Source: JBBQBQ01 sp038317685 (GTDB lineage: Bacteria; Desulfobacterota; Desulfuromonadia; Desulfuromonadales; DDH964). From it: 28,322 bases of DNA. Positions 1-6,491 of the stretch are shown here, piece after piece. The stretch is from NCBI GenBank assembly GCA_038317685.1, contig JBBQBQ010000008.1, positions 1-28,322 of the forward strand, read 5' to 3'. Made by a program: the position numbers and the translations under genes. Below the pieces are notes generated by a model that was not told where the DNA came from, made no database searches, and saw only the letters and a program-made list of their open reading frames with translations. Positions within the stretch are counted from its first letter, which is position 1. Every line of letters starts with the position of its first letter.

Positions 1-1
1 C

Positions 2-1087
2 ATCGCCATGTGGACCCAGCGCGATCAGGCCGAGGCGACCCTTGGCCTGCCGTCCCTCCTGGTCACCGGCGCCACCGGCAGCGGCAAGGAGTTCGTCTTC
101 AACAACATCTATTCGCGCCTCAACGAAATGTACCAGGCACAGATCAATCCCCGCGCCCAGCTGCCGGTGCAAAAGTGCAACATCGCCGCCTATAGCGGCG
201 AACTGACCTACTCGGAACTCTTCGGCCACAAGCGCGGTGCCTTCACCGGCGCCCACACCGACCGCCGGGGGATTCTCGAAGAGGCTCACGGCGGGGTGGT
301 CTTCCTCGACGAGATCGGCGACGCCGATCCGAAAACCCAGGTGCAGCTACTGCGCTTCCTCGACAACGGTGGCTTCGTCCGGCTCGGGGAGAACCTCACC
401 CGCTACGCCCGGGTCCTCCTGGTCGCCGCCACCAACAAGGATCTTCGCAAACTGATCCGCGCCGGGACCTTCCGCGAGGACCTCTACCACCGGCTCTGCG
501 AACTGACCATGGAGGTCCCCTCCCTCAACGAGCGGCGCGAGGATATTCCCGACCTCGCCGTGCACTTCCTCGGCAAGCTCTGGAAGGTTTACAAGCGCCC
601 TGACGAGGGGGAAGACGCCGCGCCGGCGATCACCCGCGGTGCCCAGGCCCTCCTCGCCGCCCACCACTATTCCGGCAACATCCGGGAGCTGCGCTCGATC
701 CTGGTGCGGGCCCTCTTCTTCCGCAAGGGGCGGGTGCTCGGCGAGGAGGACATCCGCCGGGTGCTCGGCGGGCTGGCCCATGTCGAAGTGCCGGAGGCCG
801 GGACGGCGGAGCAACTGCGGGGTCAGCTGGCGGGGGAGATTTTTGCCTCCATCGGCCGCGGCGAGGTCGACTTCTGGAGCGGCCTCTACCAACCCTACAG
901 CGAAAGCCGCATCTCCCGGGACGTGGTGGCGGCGGTCATCGAGCAGGCCCGCACCGCCGGCGCCACCTCCATGCCGAAGATCGCCCAGCTGCTGCGGGCC
1001 TGCGACCCGAAGGCCGCCGACCCGGAGGAGCAGAAGACCTTCTACCGCTTCAAGAATTTTCTCTACAAAACGATTCGGATCGGGTGA
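2..1087 (+). CDS. Sigma-54-dependent transcriptional activator, 5' end cut by window edge
   Basis: AAA+ enhancer-binding protein that would use ATP hydrolysis to remodel sigma-54 RNA polymerase at its promoters. The reading frame is open to the window edge. The first ATG is at 8, but it lies only about 20 residues before the Walker A, so an N-terminal sensory domain is probably missing. Counting from that ATG: Walker A GATGSGKE (21-28), the sigma-54-contacting GAFTGA loop (77-82), Walker B VVFLDE (97-102), sensor-type region VLLVAATN, and FREDLYHRL. The C terminus is not an ordinary Fis helix-turn-helix. It carries about 100 extra residues ending in KTFYRFKNFLYKTIRI, which may be a divergent DNA-binding helix pair. 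It is convergent with the gltA-like gene, 30 nt between the stops, so its targets cannot be inferred from downstream genes. The family is certain; regulon and signal are unknown. Confidence 0.93.
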   Translation: MAMWTQRDQAEATLGLPSLLVTGATGSGKEFVFNNIYSRLNEMYQAQINPRAQLPVQKCNIAAYSGELTYSELFGHKRGAFTGAHTDRRGILEEAHGGVVFLDEIGDADPKTQVQLLRFLDNGGFVRLGENLTRYARVLLVAATNKDLRKLIRAGTFREDLYHRLCELTMEVPSLNERREDIPDLAVHFLGKLWKVYKRPDEGEDAAPAITRGAQALLAAHHYSGNIRELRSILVRALFFRKGRVLGEEDIRRVLGGLAHVEVPEAGTAEQLRGQLAGEIFASIGRGEVDFWSGLYQPYSESRISRDVVAAVIEQARTAGATSMPKIAQLLRACDPKAADPEEQKTFYRFKNFLYKTIRIG

Positions 1088-1117
1088 GAATCGGGGGCGT
1101 TCTGGGAGAGGGTGCGA

Positions 1118-2443
1118 CTAGCGCTTCCGGTTCTGCCCCACCAGCCAGGCATCGATGGCTTCGGCGACCCGGCGCCCCTCGCGCATGGCGAGGATGACGG
1201 TCTTCGGTTCGTGGACGACGTCGCCGGCGGCGAAGACCCCTTCCCGGCTCGTCATGCCGTAGTAGGGGGCGGTCTCGGTCATGACGTAGCCCTTGTCGTT
1301 GGTTTTGATGCCGGTGGTCGTCGAGACGATGCGGGCGAAGGGTTTCTGACCGATGGCGATGATCACCTTGTCGCAGGCCAGAGACCTCTCGGTCCCCGCC
1401 ACCGACACGATGACGCTCTCCCGGCCGCTCGGCTTCCGGGCGAAGTCCTGCAGCACCACCCCGCTCACCTTCCCTTCGCCGAGGATTCGCACCGCGCTGG
1501 TTTCAAATTCGAAGACCACCCCTTCGTGCAGTCCCTCCTGGTATTCCTTGTCGCTTGCCCGCCGCTCCTTCTCCGGAACGATATCGACGACCCGCACCTC
1601 CGCGGCGCCGAGGCGCAGGGCGGTGCGGGCGGCGTCGACGGCGACATTGCCGGCGCCGACCACCACTACCCGGTCCCCCCCTGCCACCGGCAGGCTGGTT
1701 TCCGGCAGGCTCCCCTCCATCACCAGATTCACCGTCTCCAGGAAATAAATCGCCTGCATCGCCCCGGTCAGCTGTTCCCCCTCGACGCCAAGGGTCTTGG
1801 CCAGGCCGGTGCCGGTGCCGATGAAGATCGCCTGGTAGCCCATGGCGAAAAGCTGGTCGAGGGTCAGATCCTCCCCGATGATCACTCCGGTCTCAAGACG
1901 GACCCCGAGGTTGCGGATGATCTCGATCTGTTTGTCGACGACCTCATTGGGGAGGCGGTATTCGGGGATGCCGTAACGCAGCACCCCGCCGGCCTTGTGG
2001 TGGGCCTCGAAGAGGGTGACGCGGTAATTCTGCTTGGCGAGGATCGCCGCCACCGACAGCCCGGCCGGACCGGAGCCGATCACTGCCACCTTTCCCTGGA
2101 GGCGGTTGAGGGCCAGGACCATCTCCTGCTCGGCGAGGAAGCGTTCCAGTTTGCTGATGCGGATGGCGGTCCCCTTGATACCGAGGACGCAAGCTCCCTC
2201 GCACTGGTCGTTGTGGGGGCAGACCCGGGCACAGATGATCGCCAGGTTGCTGTTGGCATTGATGATGTCGATGGCCGTGTGATAATCGCCTGCGGCGATG
2301 GCCGCGATGATCTCGGGGATGCGGTTCTCGATGGGGCAGCCTTTGACACAGGCGGGGTTTTTGCACTGCAGGCAGCGCTTGGCCTCGGCCAGCGCTTCGG
2401 TTTCGGTGAAGCCTTTTTCCAGTTCGTCGAAGTTGAGTGCCAA
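1118..2443 (-). CDS. gltA: NADPH-dependent glutamate synthase small subunit / NfnB-like FAD-Fe-S oxidoreductase
   Basis: Flavoprotein of the GltD family. It passes electrons between NADPH and an Fe-S partner, either for glutamate synthesis or, in NfnB-type homologues, for ferredoxin-linked bifurcation. Seen from the start (441 aa): an N-terminal [4Fe-4S] motif with C24, C27, C32, C36, a second cysteine set C71, C75, C81, C85, an FAD dinucleotide motif GSGPAG (123-128), a second NAD(P) motif VVVVGAGNVAVDAA near 260, and the C-terminal GDVV.EPKTVI FAD signature. The start is TTG, chosen because AAGGA lies 7 nt upstream and MALNFDELEKGFTE aligns with the family N terminus. No large glutamate synthase subunit or NfnA is adjacent, so the partner is encoded elsewhere. 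It has its own promoter candidate and is probably not part of the thi operon. The symbol follows common usage for the stand-alone archaeal/anaerobe form. Confidence 0.9.
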   Translation of the reverse strand: MALNFDELEKGFTETEALAEAKRCLQCKNPACVKGCPIENRIPEIIAAIAAGDYHTAIDIINANSNLAIICARVCPHNDQCEGACVLGIKGTAIRISKLERFLAEQEMVLALNRLQGKVAVIGSGPAGLSVAAILAKQNYRVTLFEAHHKAGGVLRYGIPEYRLPNEVVDKQIEIIRNLGVRLETGVIIGEDLTLDQLFAMGYQAIFIGTGTGLAKTLGVEGEQLTGAMQAIYFLETVNLVMEGSLPETSLPVAGGDRVVVVGAGNVAVDAARTALRLGAAEVRVVDIVPEKERRASDKEYQEGLHEGVVFEFETSAVRILGEGKVSGVVLQDFARKPSGRESVIVSVAGTERSLACDKVIIAIGQKPFARIVSTTTGIKTNDKGYVMTETAPYYGMTSREGVFAAGDVVHEPKTVILAMREGRRVAEAIDAWLVGQNRKR

Positions 2444-2502
2444 GGGGAGATCCTTTGTCAGAAATCGGTCCGGAAGGGTCCGTGCCGGGAGACAATGACA
2501 GA

Positions 2503-2532
2503 ATTGTACGGGAAGTCACCGATTGCGCGCAA
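2503..2532 (-). promoter_or_regulatory. Putative sigma-70-type promoter of the gltA-like gene
   Basis: On the minus strand, TTGCGC (2527-2532) and TACAAT (2503-2508) are separated by 18 nt. The -10 matches consensus at 5 of 6 positions and the -35 is weak. It lies about 60 nt upstream of the TTG start, in the gap between thiE and this gene. Inferred by pattern only. Confidence 0.4.
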
Positions 2533-2546
2533 GAGGGGGGGCTGGC

Positions 2547-3182
2547 TCAGCCCTTAAAGGGCGGGGCGAGTTGCCGCAGCAGGGCGGCAGCGGCGCGGCC
2601 GGGATTGGAGGCGGCGAGGATGGCGCCGATACAGCCGCCCCCGGCGGCGCCGGCGGAAAGGAGCTGCGGACAGCGATCCGCCGTCAGCCCGCCCAGGGCG
2701 AAGACCGGCAGGTCGGCTGCGGCGCAGGCAGCCCGCAGTTCCTCAATCCCCAGCGGCGCTCCGTAGGAGGCCTTGGAGGTGGTGAACCAGACCGGTCCGA
2801 AAGTGACGAAGTCGGCCCCGGCGCGGCTTGCCGCCGCGACCTCGCCGACGCTATGGGTGGAGAGACCGATGAGGGCCTTTGGGCCCAGCGTGCGACGCAC
2901 CTCCGCCGGCGACGGGCCGCCTCCGCCGAGGTGAACGCCGTCGGCACCGACCGCCAGGGCCAGGTGGCTGCGGCCATTGATCAGCAGCTTCGCTCCGCGG
3001 CGGGCGGTCAGGTTCCGCAACTCTGCGGCGAGGGGGAGGAATTCCTCATCGGGGAGATCCTTTTCCCGCAGCTGCACGGCCCGCACCCCTGCCGCCAGGG
3101 CGCGGTCAACAGCGGCGACCAGGCCGCCCCCGGGGACCTGGCGACGGTCGGTGATCAGGTAGAGGGAAAAGTTGACTTTCAC
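2547..3182 (-). CDS. thiE: Thiamine-phosphate synthase ThiE
   Basis: Joins hydroxymethylpyrimidine diphosphate and thiazole (carboxy)phosphate to give thiamin phosphate; cytosolic TIM barrel. Visible motifs in the 211-aa product: LYLITDR at the N terminus, the pyrophosphate/Mg loop QLREKDL, GADGVHLGG, the GLSTHS serine region, and GPVWFTTSK. The C-terminal phosphate loop is AGAAGGGCIGAIL, glycine-richer than the usual GADGVAVISAI, but length and frame are intact. The start is GTG and overlaps the thiH stop codon by GTGA (4-nt overlap), with GAGGA 6 nt upstream, so translational coupling to thiH is likely. It is the last gene of the thi operon. Confidence 0.95.
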   Translation of the reverse strand: MKVNFSLYLITDRRQVPGGGLVAAVDRALAAGVRAVQLREKDLPDEEFLPLAAELRNLTARRGAKLLINGRSHLALAVGADGVHLGGGGPSPAEVRRTLGPKALIGLSTHSVGEVAAASRAGADFVTFGPVWFTTSKASYGAPLGIEELRAACAAADLPVFALGGLTADRCPQLLSAGAAGGGCIGAILAASNPGRAAAALLRQLAPPFKG

Positions 3183-4300
3183 CCCGCATCCTCAAGAAAG
3201 GCGCTGTCCCAGTCCTTCCAGACCGCCTCGTAGCCTCGGCGGCGGATCATGGCGCAGACCTCGGCGGGAGAACGGTCGTCGTCGATGTTGAACTGCCGGG
3301 TCGACTCCCCGTCGAGCGCATAGCCGCCAGGGGCGGTGCAGGAACCGGCGCTCATCTGGGTGATCCCCAAGGGGAGGAGGTGGTCGCGCAGGACGGCACT
3401 CTCCCGGGTGGAGAGGATCAGTCCGGCGTCGGGGAGGAGCAGGCGCAGGACGCAGATCAGCTGCACAAAGGCTCGATCGGAGACCGGATGGAGAGGGTTG
3501 AAGCCTCCTTCCGCCGGGCGCATGCGCGGGAAGGAGACCGACAGCTGGGAGCGCCAGTAGCGACGGGTCAGGTACTGGCCGTGGAGGCCGACGAAGAAGG
3601 CCTCGCTGCGGAAGGGGCCAAGGCCGAGCAGCGCCCCGATGCCGATGCGGCGCAGGCCTGCGCCGCCGCCGCGTTCCGGGGCGGCGAGGCGCCAGTCGAA
3701 ATCGCGTTTTTTGCCGTAGGGGTGCATCGCGGCATAGAGTTCCCGGTCGTAGGTCTCCTGGTAGATGGTCAGACCGTCGACCCCGGCGCCGATCATCTGC
3801 CGATAACCGGCTTCCTCCAAGGGGTAGACCTCGATGGAGATGGCGGAGAAGAGGGGCCGAAGCCGGCGCACCGCGGCGGCCAGAAAGTTGTTGTCGACAG
3901 CCCGCGGCAACTCCCCGGTGACGATCAGGAGGTGGCGGAAGCCGCGCTCGTGGATGACCCGCGCCTCGCTCTCGATCTCATCGAGGGTGAGGGTTCTGCG
4001 GGGGACCTGATTGCCGGCGTTGAAACCGCAGTAAAGGCAGCCGTTGCTGCATTCGTTGGAAAGGTAGAGGGGGGCGTAAAGGAGGATGGTGCGGCCGAAA
4101 CGCTGCACTGTGATGCGGTGGGCGCGCTGCGCCAGCGGCTCGAGGTAGCCTTCCGCCGCGGGGGAGAGAAGGGCCATGAGGTCGGCCGGCTGCAGCTTCT
4201 CCGCGGCCAGAGCCCGCTCGACCTCGGCGGCGGTTTTGGCCTCGATCTGCTCCTGGACTTGCGCGGGGTCGTACCGGCTGAGGATATCGGAAAAGCTCAT
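3179..4300 (-). CDS. thiH: 2-iminoacetate synthase ThiH (radical SAM)
   Basis: Cleaves tyrosine with S-adenosylmethionine and a [4Fe-4S] cluster to give dehydroglycine (2-iminoacetate) and p-cresol; dehydroglycine feeds ThiG. This is the oxygen-sensitive route typical of anaerobes and enterobacteria. The radical-SAM cluster motif CSNGCLYCGF (C-x3-C-x2-C) is present, preceded by the conserved APLYLSNE, and the C-terminal MSAGS..PGGY is present. The start was set at the ATG beginning MSFSDILSRYDP (373 aa), because upstream in-frame residues are repeat-derived (met/gly/pro-rich) and the E. coli enzyme is 377 aa. ATG at 4309 (MTTM) is a possible alternative. It sits downstream of thiG across a periodic inverted repeat and overlaps thiE by 4 nt. 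Confidence 0.94.
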   Translation of the reverse strand: MSFSDILSRYDPAQVQEQIEAKTAAEVERALAAEKLQPADLMALLSPAAEGYLEPLAQRAHRITVQRFGRTILLYAPLYLSNECSNGCLYCGFNAGNQVPRRTLTLDEIESEARVIHERGFRHLLIVTGELPRAVDNNFLAAAVRRLRPLFSAISIEVYPLEEAGYRQMIGAGVDGLTIYQETYDRELYAAMHPYGKKRDFDWRLAAPERGGGAGLRRIGIGALLGLGPFRSEAFFVGLHGQYLTRRYWRSQLSVSFPRMRPAEGGFNPLHPVSDRAFVQLICVLRLLLPDAGLILSTRESAVLRDHLLPLGITQMSAGSCTAPGGYALDGESTRQFNIDDDRSPAEVCAMIRRRGYEAVWKDWDSAFLEDAG

Positions 4301-4306
4301 GGTTGT

Positions 4307-4382
4307 CATAAGTCCCATAGGTCCCAGAGGTCCCATAAATCCCATGGGATGAATGGGAGGCATGGGAATCATGGGAGTTATG
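4307..4382 (-). repeat. 76-nt inverted repeat built of 9-nt units, thiG-thiH gap
   Basis: Each 38-nt arm consists of 9-nt steps. Read on the minus strand, the first half has four NNNTCCCAT units, and the second half has GGGATTTAT, GGGACCTCT, GGGACCTAT and GGGACTTAT. The halves are near-complementary about a perfect 12-nt palindrome (ATCCCATGGGAT, 4339-4350). It could fold as a long imperfect hairpin in the thi transcript and ends close to the thiH start. There is no T-run, so it is not an ordinary terminator. Confidence 0.85.
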
Positions 4383-4393
4383 AAAGGCGGGTG

Positions 4394-5164
4394 CTAGTTC
4401 CGCAAAAACCCGGTCAGCGGGCTCGATGCCTCGGCTCTTTGCCGCTCCTCGCCGAGGCCGGCGAGGTAGGCTTCGCGGCCGGCCAGCACCCCCATCCGGA
4501 AGGCGGCGGCCATCCGTCCCGGGTTGCGGGCGACGGCCAGGGCGGTGTTGACGAGGACCGCGTCGGCGCCCATCTCCATGGCCTCGGCGGCATGGCTGGG
4601 GGCGCCGAGACCGGCATCGACGATGACCGGCACGCTCGCCTGCTCGATGATGATGGCAATCAGGTCGCGGGTCTTGACCCCCCGATTGGTGCCGATCGGC
4701 GCCCCGAGGGGCATGATGGTCGCGGTCCCGGCTTCCTGAAGGTGGCGGGCCAGGACCGGGTCGGCGTTGATGTAGGGGAGGACCACGAAGCCCTCCTTGA
4801 CGAGAATCTGCGCCGCTTTGAGGGTCTCGATGGGGTCGGGGAGGAGGTAGTAGGGGTCGGGGGTGACCTCCAGCTTGACCCACGGTTCGCAGCCAGCGGC
4901 CCGCGCCAGCCGCGCCAGGCGCACCGCCTCCTCGGCGTCGCGGGCACCGCTGGTGTTGGGGAGAAGGAGATACTTTTTCGGGTCGATCTGTGCCAGCAGG
5001 CTGTCTTTGGGGTTGTCAATATCGACCCGGCGCAGCGCCACGGTGACGATCTCGCACCCCGCGTTGTTCAGCGCTGCGACCATCAGGGCGTTGGAGGCGA
5101 ACTTGCCGGTGCCGACCAGCAGGCGGGAGGAAAATTCCCGCCCGGCGATGACCAGTTTATCCAT
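4394..5164 (-). CDS. thiG: Thiazole synthase ThiG
   Basis: Forms the thiazole ring from 1-deoxyxylulose 5-phosphate, dehydroglycine and the ThiS thiocarboxylate. The 256-aa product is full length and colinear with the family. It has GTGKF (18-22), the Schiff-base lysine K97 in WVKLEV, the acidic/Pro segment LLPDP, the phosphate-binding PLGAPIGTN, and VDAGLGAPSHAAEAMEMGADAVLVNTA. It lies 30 nt after thiS in the operon. The Shine-Dalgarno before the ATG is weak (AAAGG about 10 nt away). The downstream end abuts the 9-nt-periodic inverted repeat. Confidence 0.97.
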   Translation of the reverse strand: MDKLVIAGREFSSRLLVGTGKFASNALMVAALNNAGCEIVTVALRRVDIDNPKDSLLAQIDPKKYLLLPNTSGARDAEEAVRLARLARAAGCEPWVKLEVTPDPYYLLPDPIETLKAAQILVKEGFVVLPYINADPVLARHLQEAGTATIMPLGAPIGTNRGVKTRDLIAIIIEQASVPVIVDAGLGAPSHAAEAMEMGADAVLVNTALAVARNPGRMAAAFRMGVLAGREAYLAGLGEERQRAEASSPLTGFLRN

Positions 5165-5194
5165 GGATGTTTAAACCTTTCTGGCTGAGGTGGT

Positions 5195-5395
5195 TCAACC
5201 CCCGCCGACGAACTGCACGATTTCCAGGACATCCCCCTCAGCCAGGAGAATGGTGGCGAAGGCGTCTCGGGGGACGATGCCCCGGTTGCGCTCAACCGCG
5301 ACCCGCGAGCCGTCCATTTTGAGGGTTGCGAGAAGAGCCTGCAGGGTGGTGCCGGCTTCGATCTGCAGTGTTTTACCGTTGGCGGTGATGTGCAT
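5195..5395 (-). CDS. thiS: Sulfur carrier protein ThiS
   Basis: A 66-aa beta-grasp carrier. Its C-terminal Gly-Gly is adenylated by ThiF and converted to a thiocarboxylate that donates sulfur to ThiG. The N terminus MHITANGKTLQIEAGTTL and the terminal EIVQFVGGG are diagnostic, although the tail has three glycines rather than two. It lies 15 nt after thiF and 30 nt before thiG. Confidence 0.95.
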   Translation of the reverse strand: MHITANGKTLQIEAGTTLQALLATLKMDGSRVAVERNRGIVPRDAFATILLAEGDVLEIVQFVGGG

Positions 5396-5410
5396 GGCGA
5401 GCTCTTTCGG

Positions 5411-6217
5411 TCAGGCCGGCTCCTCGCCGAGGAGGAGGCGCAGCACAGCGTTGGCCTGGTGGTGGGCGGCGACGCCGACCCGCGGCGCCATCAGCCCTTC
5501 GCCGGGACAGGCGGCGGAGGCGCCGTCGCCGACCAGGTAGAAGTTGCGGGCCACCCGGCGGGTGACGACGGTGTTGGCCGGTCCGTAGCCGGCCAGCCCC
5601 GAGGCGGCGACCAGGGGGGTGTCGGGACGGTGACCGAGAAAGGTCTCCACCAAAAGGGCTTTCTGGTCGGCGCGGTCGAAGGCTTCGACCATGACGTTGA
5701 CGTTCCCGAAGAGGTTCGGGATGTTCTCCCGGGTCAACCGGCCGTGGAAGACCGAGACCGCCACGTAGGGGTTGATCCGCGCCAGGTTTTCCTGAAGAGC
5801 CGCCACCTTGGGGAGGCCGATCTGGTCGATGAAATACTGCTGGCGGTTGAGATTGGACGGTTCGACGAGGTCGAAGTCGGCGACGACCAAGCTCCCGATG
5901 CCGAGGCGCGCCAGGGCGACGGCGATTGCCGAGCCGAGGCCGCCGACGCCGGCGATGCCGACCGTCGCCCCCTTGATCCGAGCGTGGACGCCGGGGGTAT
6001 GGCGGGCGACGAGGAGCGCTTCGAGTTCCTCCGGCGCCGGCTGCTCGCCGCGGCGGATCAGCACCACCTGGTCGTTCTCGATCAGGGTCCGGTTGCCGTC
6101 GACGGGGAAGCCGTTGAGGATTGTCAGGTCGGCGCCGGGCTTGCACTGCCGGGTCAGCTCACTCAGGGTGGTGGCGGCGGGGATGTCTCGGGGTTGTTCG
6201 TTGACCAGAATACGCAT
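5411..6217 (-). CDS. thiF: ThiS adenylyltransferase ThiF, family 2, with N-terminal ThiS-like domain
   Basis: Activates the ThiS C terminus by adenylation. Residues 1 to about 62 form a beta-grasp, ThiS-like domain (MRILVNEQPRDIPAATTL ... VVLIRRG) that does not end in Gly-Gly. The E1-like domain follows, with nucleotide loop GVGGLGSA, the DFDLVEPSNLNRQ segment and the RADQK region. The paired CxxC zinc motifs of E. coli ThiF are absent and only two cysteines remain, which fits the shorter family-2 proteins. The start was taken as the ATG beginning MRIL, where domain homology starts. An in-frame TTG at 6232 lies inside the stem of a leader hairpin and has no better ribosome site. It is the first gene of the riboswitch-led operon. 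Confidence 0.9.
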   Translation of the reverse strand: MRILVNEQPRDIPAATTLSELTRQCKPGADLTILNGFPVDGNRTLIENDQVVLIRRGEQPAPEELEALLVARHTPGVHARIKGATVGIAGVGGLGSAIAVALARLGIGSLVVADFDLVEPSNLNRQQYFIDQIGLPKVAALQENLARINPYVAVSVFHGRLTRENIPNLFGNVNVMVEAFDRADQKALLVETFLGHRPDTPLVAASGLAGYGPANTVVTRRVARNFYLVGDGASAACPGEGLMAPRVGVAAHHQANAVLRLLLGEEPA

Positions 6218-6231
6218 CGGTAAAGACACCA

Positions 6232-6269
6232 AAGGCCGCGAAAAGCGGCCTTCCCGGACCAGTGTCCGG
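6232..6269 (-). promoter_or_regulatory. Tandem leader hairpins between TPP aptamer and thiF (putative expression platform)
   Basis: Two stem-loops follow the aptamer on the minus strand. The first, 6254-6269, is CCGGAC/GTCCGG with a 4-nt loop. The second, 6232-6252, is AAGGCCGC/GCGGCCTT with a 5-nt TTTTC loop. The second ends only 14 nt before the thiF ATG and is followed by a broken T-rich stretch. It could act as a weak intrinsic terminator or restrict ribosome access. The mechanism is inferred. Confidence 0.5.
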
Positions 6270-6275
6270 TTGCTG

Positions 6276-6364
6276 CGCCGCTTCCCTACGCCGGTATGAT
6301 CCGGATCAGGTTCGAAGGGTCGTCCGCCGGGGCGGACTCTCAGTGAAACACTCCCCTAGGGCTG
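6276..6364 (-). ncRNA. TPP riboswitch (THI element)
   Basis: On the minus strand the conserved core is present in order: GGGGAG, CTGAGA, a variable GC stem (GTCCGCC/GGCGGAC region), ACCCTTCGAACCTGATCCGG, ATCATACCGGCGTAGGGAAG. This is the thiamin-pyrophosphate aptamer. It lies about 65 nt upstream of thiF, so TPP should repress thiF-thiS-thiG-thiH-thiE. Outer boundaries are approximate. Confidence 0.97.
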
Positions 6365-6381
6365 CTCTCGATTGTGGGCAG

Positions 6382-6411
6382 ACGCTACCAGCAGCGGCGG
6401 CGGAAAGTCAA
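6382..6411 (-). promoter_or_regulatory. Putative promoter of the thi operon
   Basis: On the minus strand, TTGACT (6406-6411), an 18-nt spacer and TAGCGT (6382-6387). This places transcription start just upstream of the riboswitch aptamer. The -35 is good and the -10 poor. Confidence 0.45.
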
Positions 6412-6491
6412 GGTTTTTGTCCAGTCCCAGGGGTCCCGGCGGGGACCGGGGGGCCATTGCGGCTTTATCGTTTTTAAGGCGGCGGCGGGGG

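Noticed and set aside
2541..2553. GCCCTTTAAGGGC palindrome at the thiE stop as a terminator
   Set aside because: No T-run follows it in the direction of transcription.
1112..2557. 481-codon plus-strand frame opposite the gltA-like gene
   Set aside because: Low-complexity translation with no motifs. The minus strand has all cysteine and FAD signatures.
4307..4382. CRISPR-like array in the thiG-thiH gap
   Set aside because: Units are only 9 nt, contiguous and mirrored, with no spacers of constant length.
3380..5188. 602-codon plus-strand frame opposite thiH and thiG
   Set aside because: It spans two clear minus-strand thi genes and the repeat element, and its translation has no recognisable domain.
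6437..6475. Terminator after the low-GC glycosyltransferase (GGTCCC/GGGACC stem)
   Set aside because: Short 6-bp stem not followed by a T-run on the minus strand; too weak to annotate.
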